Assembly (NCBI GenBank): GCA_964642815.1
Contig: CAZXSA010000047.1
Coordinates: 1-23,997 of the forward strand
DNA from: JAAYCU01 sp964642815
Lineage (GTDB): Bacteria; Planctomycetota; Phycisphaerae; UBA1845; PWPN01
Length of the DNA: 23,997 nucleotides
Direction: 5' to 3'
Below the pieces are notes generated by a model, which did not search any database, was not told where the DNA came from, and worked only from the letters and a program-made list of their open reading frames with translations. Shown here piece after piece: positions 15,452 to 23,501 of this stretch; positions within the stretch are counted from its first letter, which is position 1; each line of letters starts with the position of its first letter. The position numbers and the translations under genes were made by a program.

Positions 15452-17221
15452 TCACCTTGCATATTCAAAGCGCACATGAACGACCCCATGGCACGTCAAC
15501 GTACAACTGCCGCGATAACTTCCGCGATCCTCATATTCGATCCTGGATCCCAACCCGCCCGAAGCGGGTTGCACGATGGAACGATCAAAATTGATCAGGT
15601 TGCCGTGGTTCCTGCTGTTACCCTGGGTCCGGCTGATGCCGTGGGCATCGTGACAGGCGGAACAAGGCGAGCGCCCGTTGACCACATGGCGGCCGTGCAG
15701 CGGAAAGCTTTCGTTGTTGAGAATGCTGGTCCGGTCATGGCAACGATAGCAAAGCGCGTACGCCGTGGCATTTTCGACCGTATAATCGCGTGTCGAGTAA
15801 TTCGCGATGAGCAGGGGCGCATAAATAGAGCCGTGCGGCCCCGCCCGCCGGTTCGCCGAGACAGCGGAACCGGCATCGGAATTGTGGCAGTCCGTGCACT
15901 TAACCAGCGAACCGACTCGCCAGGGACTGATAAGACTGACGACATCAGGATTGTTCCTCGGAACCACGACCGGATGGAACGAGGGATTTGAAGGCTGAAA
16001 CTCCAGCCGGGTATTGGTCTGATGAACGTCACGGGTGACCGTCGTGCTCCAGGGACGGGACAGGCTGTCCGCATGACACTTGAAACAGACCTCGTATTCC
16101 CGCAGCGCCCGGTCCACCGGCCGGCCGAGGATATTCAGCCCCGAGACATAGCGCATCGTATTATCGATCAAATCCGGAACCGTCCCGGCCGTCAGGCTGA
16201 CGAAATTTCGCGCGGTGGCATGGGGATTGTGACAGTCTACACAGGTCACGTGTCGGGGCATGGTCAGAGGATTCTCGGCCGGATCATGACGGCCGGAAAG
16301 CAGTTGCCTGGCATGGGCGCTGGGCTTGCGAATCTCGGTTTCGATGTTCGTGCCGGCCACGCTGCCGTTGTGGCAATTGAGGCAGTTGTCCTCCGGATTC
16401 GCGAAACGCAGCAATTGTTCGTGACGCTCGGCCGAGTGGATTTTATGGCATACCCCGCAGGCGTTTTCCGCCACGGTCGCGAAGGGGAGCCGCTCGCGCA
16501 TATCGACCGCCCGGCCACGGATCACCGCCGGGCTGGTGGCGTGACTGCCGATGGACCAGCCGTCCCGTTTGTGACAGGACAGGCAGATCGATGATCGAAC
16601 ATTGGTGATCCGCAGGAAATTGCCCAAGTGGTTGTTATGCGGATCGTGGCAGGTGGTGCAGTGCATTTCGCCGTGCTTGCCTAACGGCAGCTCCCGCGAG
16701 ACCACATCGGGATTGCTCAACTGATGATCGCGCCCCGCCAAGGCGCGGTCATAGCGGAAACCGATCGGGTGATCATCCGAAAGATCCACGGACAGACTGC
16801 CTGAACGGGGATCCAGCGTACGCCGACTCATGACCACGATTTCATCCGGCCGGCTGGCGAGCAGGCCGATGGCCAGCGACCCGTCATGGCAACTGAGGCA
16901 CATCTTCGATGGGCCGCTGGGCTGGTCGATGCGGGCGTCGGTCGTTGAACTCTCGTATATCCGGTAGTGGGTGGGCGGCATGTGCCGGTTCCAAAGGGGA
17001 CGCTGTCCGGTCGCGTTGTGCGGCGTGTGGCAGAAGATACAGACTTGCTCCTCCTCCATGGCGTGGATTCTGCCCGGACCGGTGGCGCTCAGGTCGTGGG
17101 CGGATCCCACGATCGTTTCGCGACCCGCGAAATCGCCTCTCCGTGGTTCCGCCGCGGGCAGGAAGGCGCCAGCGCCGAAAACCCCGAGAACCCATAATGT
17201 CCATCGCCCGCTTTTCATCAT
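15452..17221 (-). CDS. Exported dodecaheme c-type cytochrome
   Basis: A 589-residue protein with a signal peptide (about 1-24) and 11 CXXCH sites: CIFCH, CLSCH, CTTCH, CLSCH, CGVCH, CLNCH, CVDCH, CFKCH, CTDCH, CYRCH and CSACH. A terminal CTLTCH (CX3CH, residues 573-578) makes twelve. Motifs CHTPHN, CHDPHN and CHNPHA and the DDHPIG segment mark the doubled-CXXCH class. The start ATG overlaps the stop of the upstream NHL lipoprotein (ATGA, 17218-17221), so the two are coupled. No lipobox is seen. It could be the heme wire inside or beside the outer-membrane barrel encoded two genes upstream (inference). The next gene starts 51 bp downstream. Confidence 0.88.
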   Translation of the reverse strand: MMKSGRWTLWVLGVFGAGAFLPAAEPRRGDFAGRETIVGSAHDLSATGPGRIHAMEEEQVCIFCHTPHNATGQRPLWNRHMPPTHYRIYESSTTDARIDQPSGPSKMCLSCHDGSLAIGLLASRPDEIVVMSRRTLDPRSGSLSVDLSDDHPIGFRYDRALAGRDHQLSNPDVVSRELPLGKHGEMHCTTCHDPHNNHLGNFLRITNVRSSICLSCHKRDGWSIGSHATSPAVIRGRAVDMRERLPFATVAENACGVCHKIHSAERHEQLLRFANPEDNCLNCHNGSVAGTNIETEIRKPSAHARQLLSGRHDPAENPLTMPRHVTCVDCHNPHATARNFVSLTAGTVPDLIDNTMRYVSGLNILGRPVDRALREYEVCFKCHADSLSRPWSTTVTRDVHQTNTRLEFQPSNPSFHPVVVPRNNPDVVSLISPWRVGSLVKCTDCHNSDAGSAVSANRRAGPHGSIYAPLLIANYSTRDYTVENATAYALCYRCHDRTSILNNESFPLHGRHVVNGRSPCSACHDAHGISRTQGNSRNHGNLINFDRSIVQPASGGLGSRIEYEDRGSYRGSCTLTCHGVVHVRFEYAR

Positions 17222-18252
17222 GGCAGTAACTCAAACACCTGAACGCGCCGGTTGTACGTATCCGCGACCCAGATTCGGCCTTTGGTATCAATGGTCAAAC
17301 CCGCCGGAAGGCTGAACTCACCCATTCCTCGCCCTTCATTCCCGATGCACAGGAGAAGCTGCCCATCCGGCGTGAAAGCCTGCAAGTTCTCGAAATGCGC
17401 GTCCACAACCCAGATATTCCCTTGAGGGTCAAAGGCCACGCCCTTGGGCAGCGATAAATCGCCCGCGGCATCGCCCTTTCGTCCGATTTCGCCGATGAAT
17501 GTCCCATCCGGTCCGAGACGCTGCAAGCGGAAGTTCATGGAGTCGGCCACCACCAGTGTCGGCCCGGGACCGCAGGCGATGTGCGAGGGGCCGTTGAATT
17601 GGCCGGGCCCGCTACCGCGCGTTCCGAAACGCAGAACACAAGTACCCTGCGTGTCGAAGGCAAGTATCGCATGGCCCGCGGAATCCGAAACGTAGCAGAG
17701 ACCGTTTTCCGGACAGAAGACGACACCAGCCGGACGCTCCAGCACATCATTGCCAATCCACCGGGATGCCGGGCCATCCAGTATCGCCAAAGCGCCGACC
17801 TTGGCGTCGGCCACCCAGATGGCAGCGCCGACCCACGCTACGCCGACCGGGCATTCCAGTCTTGAACCGGATTGCCCCACCGTGGTGAGCCTATCGTACC
17901 GCCTTGCCTTGAAGTCGAATCGGTGCACGCAAGCGCCATTAGTATCGGCGACGGCCAAACGCTGACCATCGGAATGCACCGCGACCGCATGTGGCGTAAC
18001 AAACAGAGCGGGCGGCTTGGGGCCGTGCAGCAGTTCATCCCAAGTCTCGCCCCAACTCTTCCTCGCCTGGACATCCGGGCTACCCGTGAGAGAACCCAGG
18101 TACTGAACTCGGGCGGTGTCGGGCGGCTTGGGCCAGACTACGGGCGGGTTGGGCGGCGTCAAGGGGGATACCGAAACCTGAGAACAACCGGCTACGGCAA
18201 ATAGAAGAGTCGTGCATCTCAGGCCCGCGATGTATCGGCGTGTCTTGGTCAT
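17218..18252 (-). CDS. NHL-repeat beta-propeller lipoprotein (first)
   Basis: A 344-residue lipoprotein. ATG 18252 is chosen because GGGAGA precedes it and it gives a compact signal peptide with lipobox VAGC. A longer frame would overlap the barrel gene. A Pro-rich linker and then a six-bladed NHL propeller are visible, with blades such as GQRLAVADTNGACVHRF, GLCYVSDSAGHAILAF, TLVVADSMNFRLQRL, GNIWVVDAHFENLQAF and GRIWVADTYNRRVQVF. It overlaps the barrel stop by 4 bp (ATGA, 18249-18252) and the dodecaheme start by 4 bp. It carries no heme motif. It probably assembles with the barrel and cytochromes on the periplasmic or outer face. Confidence 0.87.
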   Translation of the reverse strand: MTKTRRYIAGLRCTTLLFAVAGCSQVSVSPLTPPNPPVVWPKPPDTARVQYLGSLTGSPDVQARKSWGETWDELLHGPKPPALFVTPHAVAVHSDGQRLAVADTNGACVHRFDFKARRYDRLTTVGQSGSRLECPVGVAWVGAAIWVADAKVGALAILDGPASRWIGNDVLERPAGVVFCPENGLCYVSDSAGHAILAFDTQGTCVLRFGTRGSGPGQFNGPSHIACGPGPTLVVADSMNFRLQRLGPDGTFIGEIGRKGDAAGDLSLPKGVAFDPQGNIWVVDAHFENLQAFTPDGQLLLCIGNEGRGMGEFSLPAGLTIDTKGRIWVADTYNRRVQVFELLP

Positions 18253-20336
18253 GGCGTGTTCTCCCGGGGTGAGAGCAGATGCGTGAGGTTCCGCCGGACG
18301 TTGAGAAAAACCCCGAACCCGCTGTCCCGGTTCTCGGCGATTGACAGCAGATCGTACTCCAGGGTCAACTCGATGGTCAGCGCCCCGCGTACATATTGCA
18401 TGCCACATTCCAGATCGACGCCATGAGTGGTGCCATCGGCCGTGTCATCCTCCCATCGGTAGCCCAATCCGTTCTTTAGCGAAAGCATCTGATTAATGCG
18501 AAAATGGTCCTTGATATCGATATCCAGCCACCAGACCCGGCGGCGGTCCCACCCGCCCTCGAACCAGTATCGCGACAGTTCACCGGTCAGGTCAAGGGAG
18601 TGGTTGGGAGACCGCATCAGAGCGGCCCGGCCGGTCAAATGACCGGCATCGTACGGCTCGATACTGTCGTCGAAGAGTTCATACTCAATTCCGGTTGACC
18701 AGCGATCGCGATCGAAACGTGCTCCCAAACGGTGACGATGGCTGTCATACGGTTCCCAGGCGGTGGCCCGACTGGCCTCGACCTCCTCGCAACGGCTTTC
18801 CAGGGTGTAATAGGGGGTGAGGCCGAAGCTGAACGCGTGCTCGATCGAGAGGGCGTTGCGAAAGGTATTCACGCTGGCGTGGGCCGGAATGATGTACTGG
18901 TAGTCGAAATACACTACCTCGTTTTCCTCGATGCGGCCGGTGGCAATTCGATCGACCCATACGCGTTTCCCGACCTCGACCGCCACATAGTCGACACCGG
19001 CGACGTAATATCTCGTTCGGCGTTCGTCGTGGGCTAAAATCGACGCGGGGACGATTCCGCGTTCCCGGAGATAAACGGGTCGGGCCCCGCCGAGTGCGTG
19101 CCCCTCCGAGCGGACATAGCGCCGGCCGGCGTCTCCATGAACCTCGGTTCGCTCAAACGCGGAGGCGAGGTTGATGGTCAGCTCGCCCGTGGAAGTCGGA
19201 CGATTATAGTTCACATCGAAACCGCCGCCGTACTCCACCGTGTCCACGTCGTCGTCCGCCGACTCGTACAAGCCGAAGGTGTCCAAGGTGATTCGGAGGT
19301 CTTCCCGCGGACGGTACAAGGCCTCGACGTCGAACTTATGCTGAGTAATGTCGAGCATGTCCTGCTTAATACGGTAAAGGTTATACCGATACACCGTCCG
19401 GAGCTTGTCGTTGTGGGTGAGGGTCAGACGGGGGAGAAATTCGAACTCGTCGCGGGCCAAGTCCCCGTCCTCGTTGTTGCAACGCAGCAGGGTGTCCAGC
19501 CGATGCTGCCCGGCGGATCCGAACGCCAGCTCATGGTTGACGCGAAGCTCGTCCCGGCGCGTGTCATAGTTGTAGCGACTACCTTGGTAGTTGCTTTCCT
19601 CGCGATCGTGATCGTATTGGACTTTTAGCTTTTGGTCCGGGGAGATGGTCCACGTGTGGTCGAGAAAGAACCGGCTGACTTCCAACTCCTCGTTGTCGAG
19701 ACGATCGCGATTCCCTCGGCGGGTCACGTCGCTCCAGGAAAGGCCGATTTCCGTCGTGGTGGGTCCGGCCAGAATCAACGAGGAAACACCGATCTCCGTG
19801 CTGATTTCGTGAAGCGAAGGCAGGAAGCGGCGGGGCAGCCGATCGTCCGACCGCCGGGCATAGATGTTAAAGGAAACGGGCTTGGTTTTCAAAATATCGA
19901 TCGAAACGTCATACTCGTGCAGGAATCCATCGTTATCGCTTTCCTCTTGGCTGATCCCGTTTACCTGCTCCTTGAAGCGGGTCTGGGAAAACCCGAATTC
20001 CAGCATCGCCCGGTAATCGACAAGGTTGGGGTCATAAACGTGACCGGCCAAGGAGATGCCGAGGAGTTCATGGAGGCGGAAGTCACGGTTCTCGTGTAGA
20101 TACTCGGTTGCCCGGCTACCGCTGGAGCGTACACGGCGCTTCTCGTATTCGGTCTCCATTCCGAGGTACAGGTCGTTTATGTTGAAACCGAACAGTTTGG
20201 GGCTATCGGAAACAGGGGCCTCGACGGAGGCAGGGGCGGTGGTCGGCGGTGTCTGGCCCCAGGCGGCCGAGACAAACAGCGAGGGGCTGATCTGGAATAA
20301 AATCCTGATCACCTTGCCCCGATGTTCCACGCGCAT
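18249..20336 (-). CDS. Outer-membrane beta-barrel (porin-cytochrome conduit type)
   Basis: About 695 residues. A signal peptide (cleaved near AAWGQ) and a TPPTTAPAS linker precede long runs of alternating polar and aromatic strands with charged turns, for example EYLHENRDFRLHELLGISL, HKFDVEALY, TRYYVAGVDYVAVEV and GFGVFLNVRRNLTHLL. This suggests a barrel of 20 or more strands, in the size range of MtrB/PioB and OmbB porins. There are no heme sites and no N-terminal CXXC. ATG 20336 fits the signal peptide best; TTG 20384 would add 16 residues. Neither has a strong ribosome-binding site. It heads a minus-strand operon with two NHL lipoproteins and three cytochromes. In known conduits such a barrel sheaths a multiheme protein across the outer membrane. 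Confidence 0.82.
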   Translation of the reverse strand: MRVEHRGKVIRILFQISPSLFVSAAWGQTPPTTAPASVEAPVSDSPKLFGFNINDLYLGMETEYEKRRVRSSGSRATEYLHENRDFRLHELLGISLAGHVYDPNLVDYRAMLEFGFSQTRFKEQVNGISQEESDNDGFLHEYDVSIDILKTKPVSFNIYARRSDDRLPRRFLPSLHEISTEIGVSSLILAGPTTTEIGLSWSDVTRRGNRDRLDNEELEVSRFFLDHTWTISPDQKLKVQYDHDREESNYQGSRYNYDTRRDELRVNHELAFGSAGQHRLDTLLRCNNEDGDLARDEFEFLPRLTLTHNDKLRTVYRYNLYRIKQDMLDITQHKFDVEALYRPREDLRITLDTFGLYESADDDVDTVEYGGGFDVNYNRPTSTGELTINLASAFERTEVHGDAGRRYVRSEGHALGGARPVYLRERGIVPASILAHDERRTRYYVAGVDYVAVEVGKRVWVDRIATGRIEENEVVYFDYQYIIPAHASVNTFRNALSIEHAFSFGLTPYYTLESRCEEVEASRATAWEPYDSHRHRLGARFDRDRWSTGIEYELFDDSIEPYDAGHLTGRAALMRSPNHSLDLTGELSRYWFEGGWDRRRVWWLDIDIKDHFRINQMLSLKNGLGYRWEDDTADGTTHGVDLECGMQYVRGALTIELTLEYDLLSIAENRDSGFGVFLNVRRNLTHLLSPRENTP

Positions 20337-20698
20337 GCGCTGATCGCCAATTGATAAGAAAGAACGCTCTCGTGCCCAAAACAACTTGAATCGGATCGCC
20401 TTAGCCTTGTCCGTCGCGACGGGGCATGAACGCCCTGGGGGATGGTTGCGCCGACCCCAAGGCCCTCATCTGAAGCACCGCCGCCGCCATCTTGACACCG
20501 CAGACAGAATACGTCAATTATCGGTGAAGTCACTGGTTTAACGGAGATGCTGAAGGTATTGGCTTGCAGGGACTCATTTGAAAAATATTCGTAGACAAAA
20601 ATGCCCGTAAATAACTTTTATGCCACGCCCCCGGCGGTCATGCGACAGGCTCCATCGTCTTTGTTTTTTCCGATTCCCAGAGGGTCTCCAGGGTTTCC
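20337..20698. other. Divergent intergenic region upstream of barrel operon
   Basis: About 360 bp with no gene. An inverted repeat TTGAC (20492-20496)/GTCAA (20513-20517) is present. Read on the minus strand it offers TTGACG with CAAGAT 17 nt downstream, a weak candidate promoter for the barrel operon with a leader of about 150 nt. On the plus strand it offers TTGACA without a good -10. Confidence 0.4.
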
Positions 20699-20727
20699 TT
20701 GTCACCTGGCTGAAAATAATATATGAT
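20699..20727 (+). promoter_or_regulatory. Promoter for thrombospondin-repeat/octaheme genes
   Basis: TTGTCA (20699-20704) and TATGAT (20722-20727) are separated by 17 nt, matching consensus at 5 of 6 positions each. The start would be near 20734, about 113 nt before the ATG at 20847. Confidence 0.6.
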
Positions 20728-20846
20728 GACATCGAGAATAACAGTGGATATCGAGAGCAAGGAAATATTGCTTACGCAAACGATTGGGGAAACACGGGCG
20801 AGACGGATTTCAGCCCGCCAAAGGAACCGACAGAGGAGAATGAGTA

Positions 20847-21155
20847 ATGCATTCAAGGAAACATCTTGGCACTTTTCTTGCGAAGACGAGTCTGGCCATC
20901 ATGATGGGGGTCTTATGTTCAGCGCAGAGTTGCACGGACACGAGCGTGGACACCGACGGTGACGGCGTGCCCGACACCGAGGATCGCTGCCCCTCCGATC
21001 CGAACAAGACCGAGCCGGGAATTTGTGGGTGCAATGTGCCGGAGACGGACACGGACGGCGACCGCGCGCCAGATTGTATCGACCAGTACCCCGATGACCC
21101 AAATAGTATCGACGAGCTTGACGATTGCAACTGCGGTTTAGACGATGAAGGCTAA
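20847..21155 (+). CDS. Small secreted thrombospondin type-3 repeat protein
   Basis: A 102-residue exported protein with GAGGAG upstream of the ATG. A signal peptide ends near SAQSC, which could be an atypical lipobox. The mature part carries calcium-binding thrombospondin type-3 repeats: DTDGDGVPDTEDRCPSDPN, a GICGC cysteine pair, DTDGDRAPDCIDQYPDDPN and an acidic tail. Such repeats bind calcium and usually sit on large surface proteins as spacers; a free-standing one is unusual. It precedes the octaheme gene by about 180 bp on the same strand and likely shares its promoter. A calcium-dependent surface partner is possible, not shown. Confidence 0.75.
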   Translation: MHSRKHLGTFLAKTSLAIMMGVLCSAQSCTDTSVDTDGDGVPDTEDRCPSDPNKTEPGICGCNVPETDTDGDRAPDCIDQYPDDPNSIDELDDCNCGLDDEG

Positions 21156-21336
21156 ACACCAACCCCCTCCGGGAAGGTTTTGTCCCTCGCTTTTCGCGGT
21201 CGTTTCCTGAACGGGCCAAAGGCGCGTGGACGACATTCGGAAAACCAACGGGAACGACACGCTCGATTGCACGAACAGGGGTTGATCGACGATCACCCCG
21301 GTCAGGCCGACGAACGGCGACGTGGAAAACCACTCC

Positions 21337-22476
21337 ATGAGCGAGTCAAGGAGCATATTATCCCGAACGTGGCGGAGCGCTATCCTCGGACTTGCAATGA
21401 TCGGCTTTGTCTGTTGGGGCGGAGGCCTTGATTGCGCGCCTGACGATCCCGCCCCCCCTTCTCCAGAGGAAACCTGGCCCACCAGTCTGCATGGTACCCG
21501 GCGAGGTAAAGAAACATTTTTCACCGCCGACAACGGTGGTTTCGGAGCGGTCAGCGGTCTTGATATCCATGATATCTGGTGTCTGAATTGCCACGGGGGC
21601 AGCCGGGCGGATGGAACACCCACGCACAGCAGCACCTACCAAGCCGACTGCTCCGACTGTCACCTGACTCCGGGCGATGCCGTCGGGGAAGCTATCTGTC
21701 TCAAATGCCACGATCGCCGAAGGATCGAGATGAATCGATTCAGCGATGTGCATCGGGACCAGGGGATGACCTGCATGGATTGCCACACCACCCGGGAAAT
21801 ACACGGCGACGGAACGCCCTATCCGTCGATGATGGAACAGGGAGCCATGGACACCACCTGCGAAGGTTGCCACCCGGAGCCTCCGGATAACACTTCCCAC
21901 TCCATCCACAGGCCGCGCGTGCATTGCTCCGCGTGCCACGCCCAGGCGGTGGTTGCCTGCTACAATTGTCATTTTCAGCGGGATGAGGGGGGTGGACGGC
22001 CGATCACCCATGTCGGCCCAACCATGCGTAATTTCATGTTCCTCGTCCGACACACGAAAACCGGACAAGTACACTCCGCCTCCATGGTGCCCGCGGTCTG
22101 GGAGGACTCGTCCTTCGTTCTCATTACACCCTACGCCTCGCATACCATTACGGCCAAGGGACGGCCTTGTGACGCATGCCATTACAACAAAAATGTGCGA
22201 GAATATGCGGATACAGGCCAGATCACCATAACCCGCTGGGATGCCGACCAGTCCCAACTCAGCCAGCCCGAAGGCGTGATTCCCATTCCGCCCGACTGGC
22301 GTGAAGCCATGCAATTCGATTTCATCAAATATCTGCGCAATCCTGACCTTTCGGAAGACGATCCCGGCCAGTGGGACTTCCTCAAATCGGGGGCCGACCT
22401 CATGCAGATGATGTACGCCGAACCCCTCACCACGAAACAGATGGGACGCCTTCAGGTTCAAAGATATCGACAGTAA
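21337..22476 (+). CDS. Exported octaheme c-type cytochrome
   Basis: About 379 residues with eight CXXCH sites: CLNCH, CSDCH, CLKCH, CMDCH, CEGCH, CSACH, CYNCH and CDACH. ATG 21337 starts a hydrophobic export signal (about 14-27); an in-frame GTG at 21322 would add five residues, and neither has a strong ribosome-binding site. The sequence after GGGLDC is an acidic Pro-rich linker, and that cysteine is not in a canonical lipobox. Paired hemes near the middle (HCSACH then CYNCH) and a long heme-free C-terminal region of about 80 residues set it apart from the doubled-CXXCH proteins nearby. I cannot name its family or substrate; an oxidoreductase role is possible. It follows the thrombospondin-repeat gene. 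Confidence 0.85.
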   Translation: MSESRSILSRTWRSAILGLAMIGFVCWGGGLDCAPDDPAPPSPEETWPTSLHGTRRGKETFFTADNGGFGAVSGLDIHDIWCLNCHGGSRADGTPTHSSTYQADCSDCHLTPGDAVGEAICLKCHDRRRIEMNRFSDVHRDQGMTCMDCHTTREIHGDGTPYPSMMEQGAMDTTCEGCHPEPPDNTSHSIHRPRVHCSACHAQAVVACYNCHFQRDEGGGRPITHVGPTMRNFMFLVRHTKTGQVHSASMVPAVWEDSSFVLITPYASHTITAKGRPCDACHYNKNVREYADTGQITITRWDADQSQLSQPEGVIPIPPDWREAMQFDFIKYLRNPDLSEDDPGQWDFLKSGADLMQMMYAEPLTTKQMGRLQVQRYRQ

Positions 22477-22547
22477 TCAGCCGTGCTCATGGGCGTGTTA
22501 AGCAAACCACGAAGGCAGGCTTATGGTTCAGCCGTGGACTGATTCGT

Positions 22548-23501
22548 TTAGGGTCCGGCGGCCAGCAGTGCCTCGACGTGGGCCGTGACACAGCGTTGCA
22601 GCGAGTGCAGGTCGTATCCACCCTCCAGAACGCTGATCAGTCGGCCATCGGCGTATTCGTCCGCCACCCGGCAAACGGCCTCGGTCATCCAGGCGTAGGA
22701 TTCCGGCTGAAGATTGATGTCCGTTTCGCGTTCCTCGGCCGCGGCGTCGAAGCCGGCACTGACCAGCACGAACCGCGGAGCAAATTCACGCAGGCGGGGG
22801 ATGATTCTTTGCGCGAACGCCCGACGGTAGGCTTCGTCGCCGCTGCCGGTGGGCATGGGGACGTTCAGGGTGAATCCCGTGCCGGGACCGCTGCCGATCT
22901 CCGTTTCGTAACCCGTACCGGGATAGAGCCAGCGCGGGTCTTCGTGGATGCTGATGTAGAGCACATCGTTGCGTTGCTCGAAAATGTGTTGCGTACCGTT
23001 GCCATGATGGACATCCCAATCGACGACGGCTACACGTTGTAATCGATGGCGGCGGATCAGATACTCGGCGGCGACGGCCACATGGTTGATCAGGCAATAA
23101 CCCATGGCATGGTCGCTTTCGGCATGGTGGCCGGGCGGGCGAACGGCACAGAATATCCGGGCGAGCCGGCCGTCCATGGCCGCATCGCAGGCGGCCAGCA
23201 CGCCCCCGGCCGCCAGGCGGGCCACGTCGTAACTCTCCCGACAAATACAGGTTTCCCGATCGCCGATAAAGGTCATCCCCTCGTCACAAGCCAATTCAAG
23301 CAAATGCAGGTAGGCCGGCTCATGGACCCAGGCCAGCACCTCCAAATCGGCCGGCCCAAACGATAGCGGCCGCATCCGGCTTAACAACCCCGCCCCGGCC
23401 AGGGCCAAATCAATGGCCCGCAACCGCTCGGACTGCTCGGGATGGCTCGGCCCGGTGTCGTGCCGGAGGAAAAAGTTGTCGTAAACCCAGCCGATGTTCA
23501 T
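22548..23501 (-). CDS. Histone-deacetylase-family zinc deacetylase
   Basis: A 317-residue member of the arginase/deacetylase (HDAC, AcuC, acetylpolyamine amidohydrolase) fold, with normal length. All catalytic motifs are present: HPE (20-22), RPPGHH (121-126, general-base histidines), DWDVHHGNGT (161-170, zinc ligands Asp163 and His165), SAGFDA (zinc ligand Asp252) and EGGYD with the transition-state Tyr297. It is cytoplasmic, with no signal peptide. The substrate (acetyl-lysine, acetylpolyamine or other small amide) cannot be read from the sequence. The ATG at 23501 lacks a visible Shine-Dalgarno. It lies downstream of a HAD phosphatase gene on the same strand, separated by a minisatellite. 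It is convergent with the octaheme gene. Confidence 0.92.
   Translation of the reverse strand: MNIGWVYDNFFLRHDTGPSHPEQSERLRAIDLALAGAGLLSRMRPLSFGPADLEVLAWVHEPAYLHLLELACDEGMTFIGDRETCICRESYDVARLAAGGVLAACDAAMDGRLARIFCAVRPPGHHAESDHAMGYCLINHVAVAAEYLIRRHRLQRVAVVDWDVHHGNGTQHIFEQRNDVLYISIHEDPRWLYPGTGYETEIGSGPGTGFTLNVPMPTGSGDEAYRRAFAQRIIPRLREFAPRFVLVSAGFDAAAEERETDINLQPESYAWMTEAVCRVADEYADGRLISVLEGGYDLHSLQRCVTAHVEALLAAGP

Noticed and set aside
20620..20847. Possible 75-codon gene overlapping the start of the thrombospondin-repeat gene (TAATG)
   Set aside because: A good promoter (20699-20727) lies inside it, it has no ribosome-binding site, and its composition is unlike a protein family I know.
21358..22461. 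Open frame of 367 codons antisense to the octaheme cytochrome
   Set aside because: There is no family resemblance, and it mirrors a gene with eight heme motifs on the other strand.
22475..22544. AATCAG/CTGATT pairing between the convergent octaheme and HDAC-family genes as a terminator
   Set aside because: The stem has only 6 bp with a loop of nearly 60 nt and no T tract.
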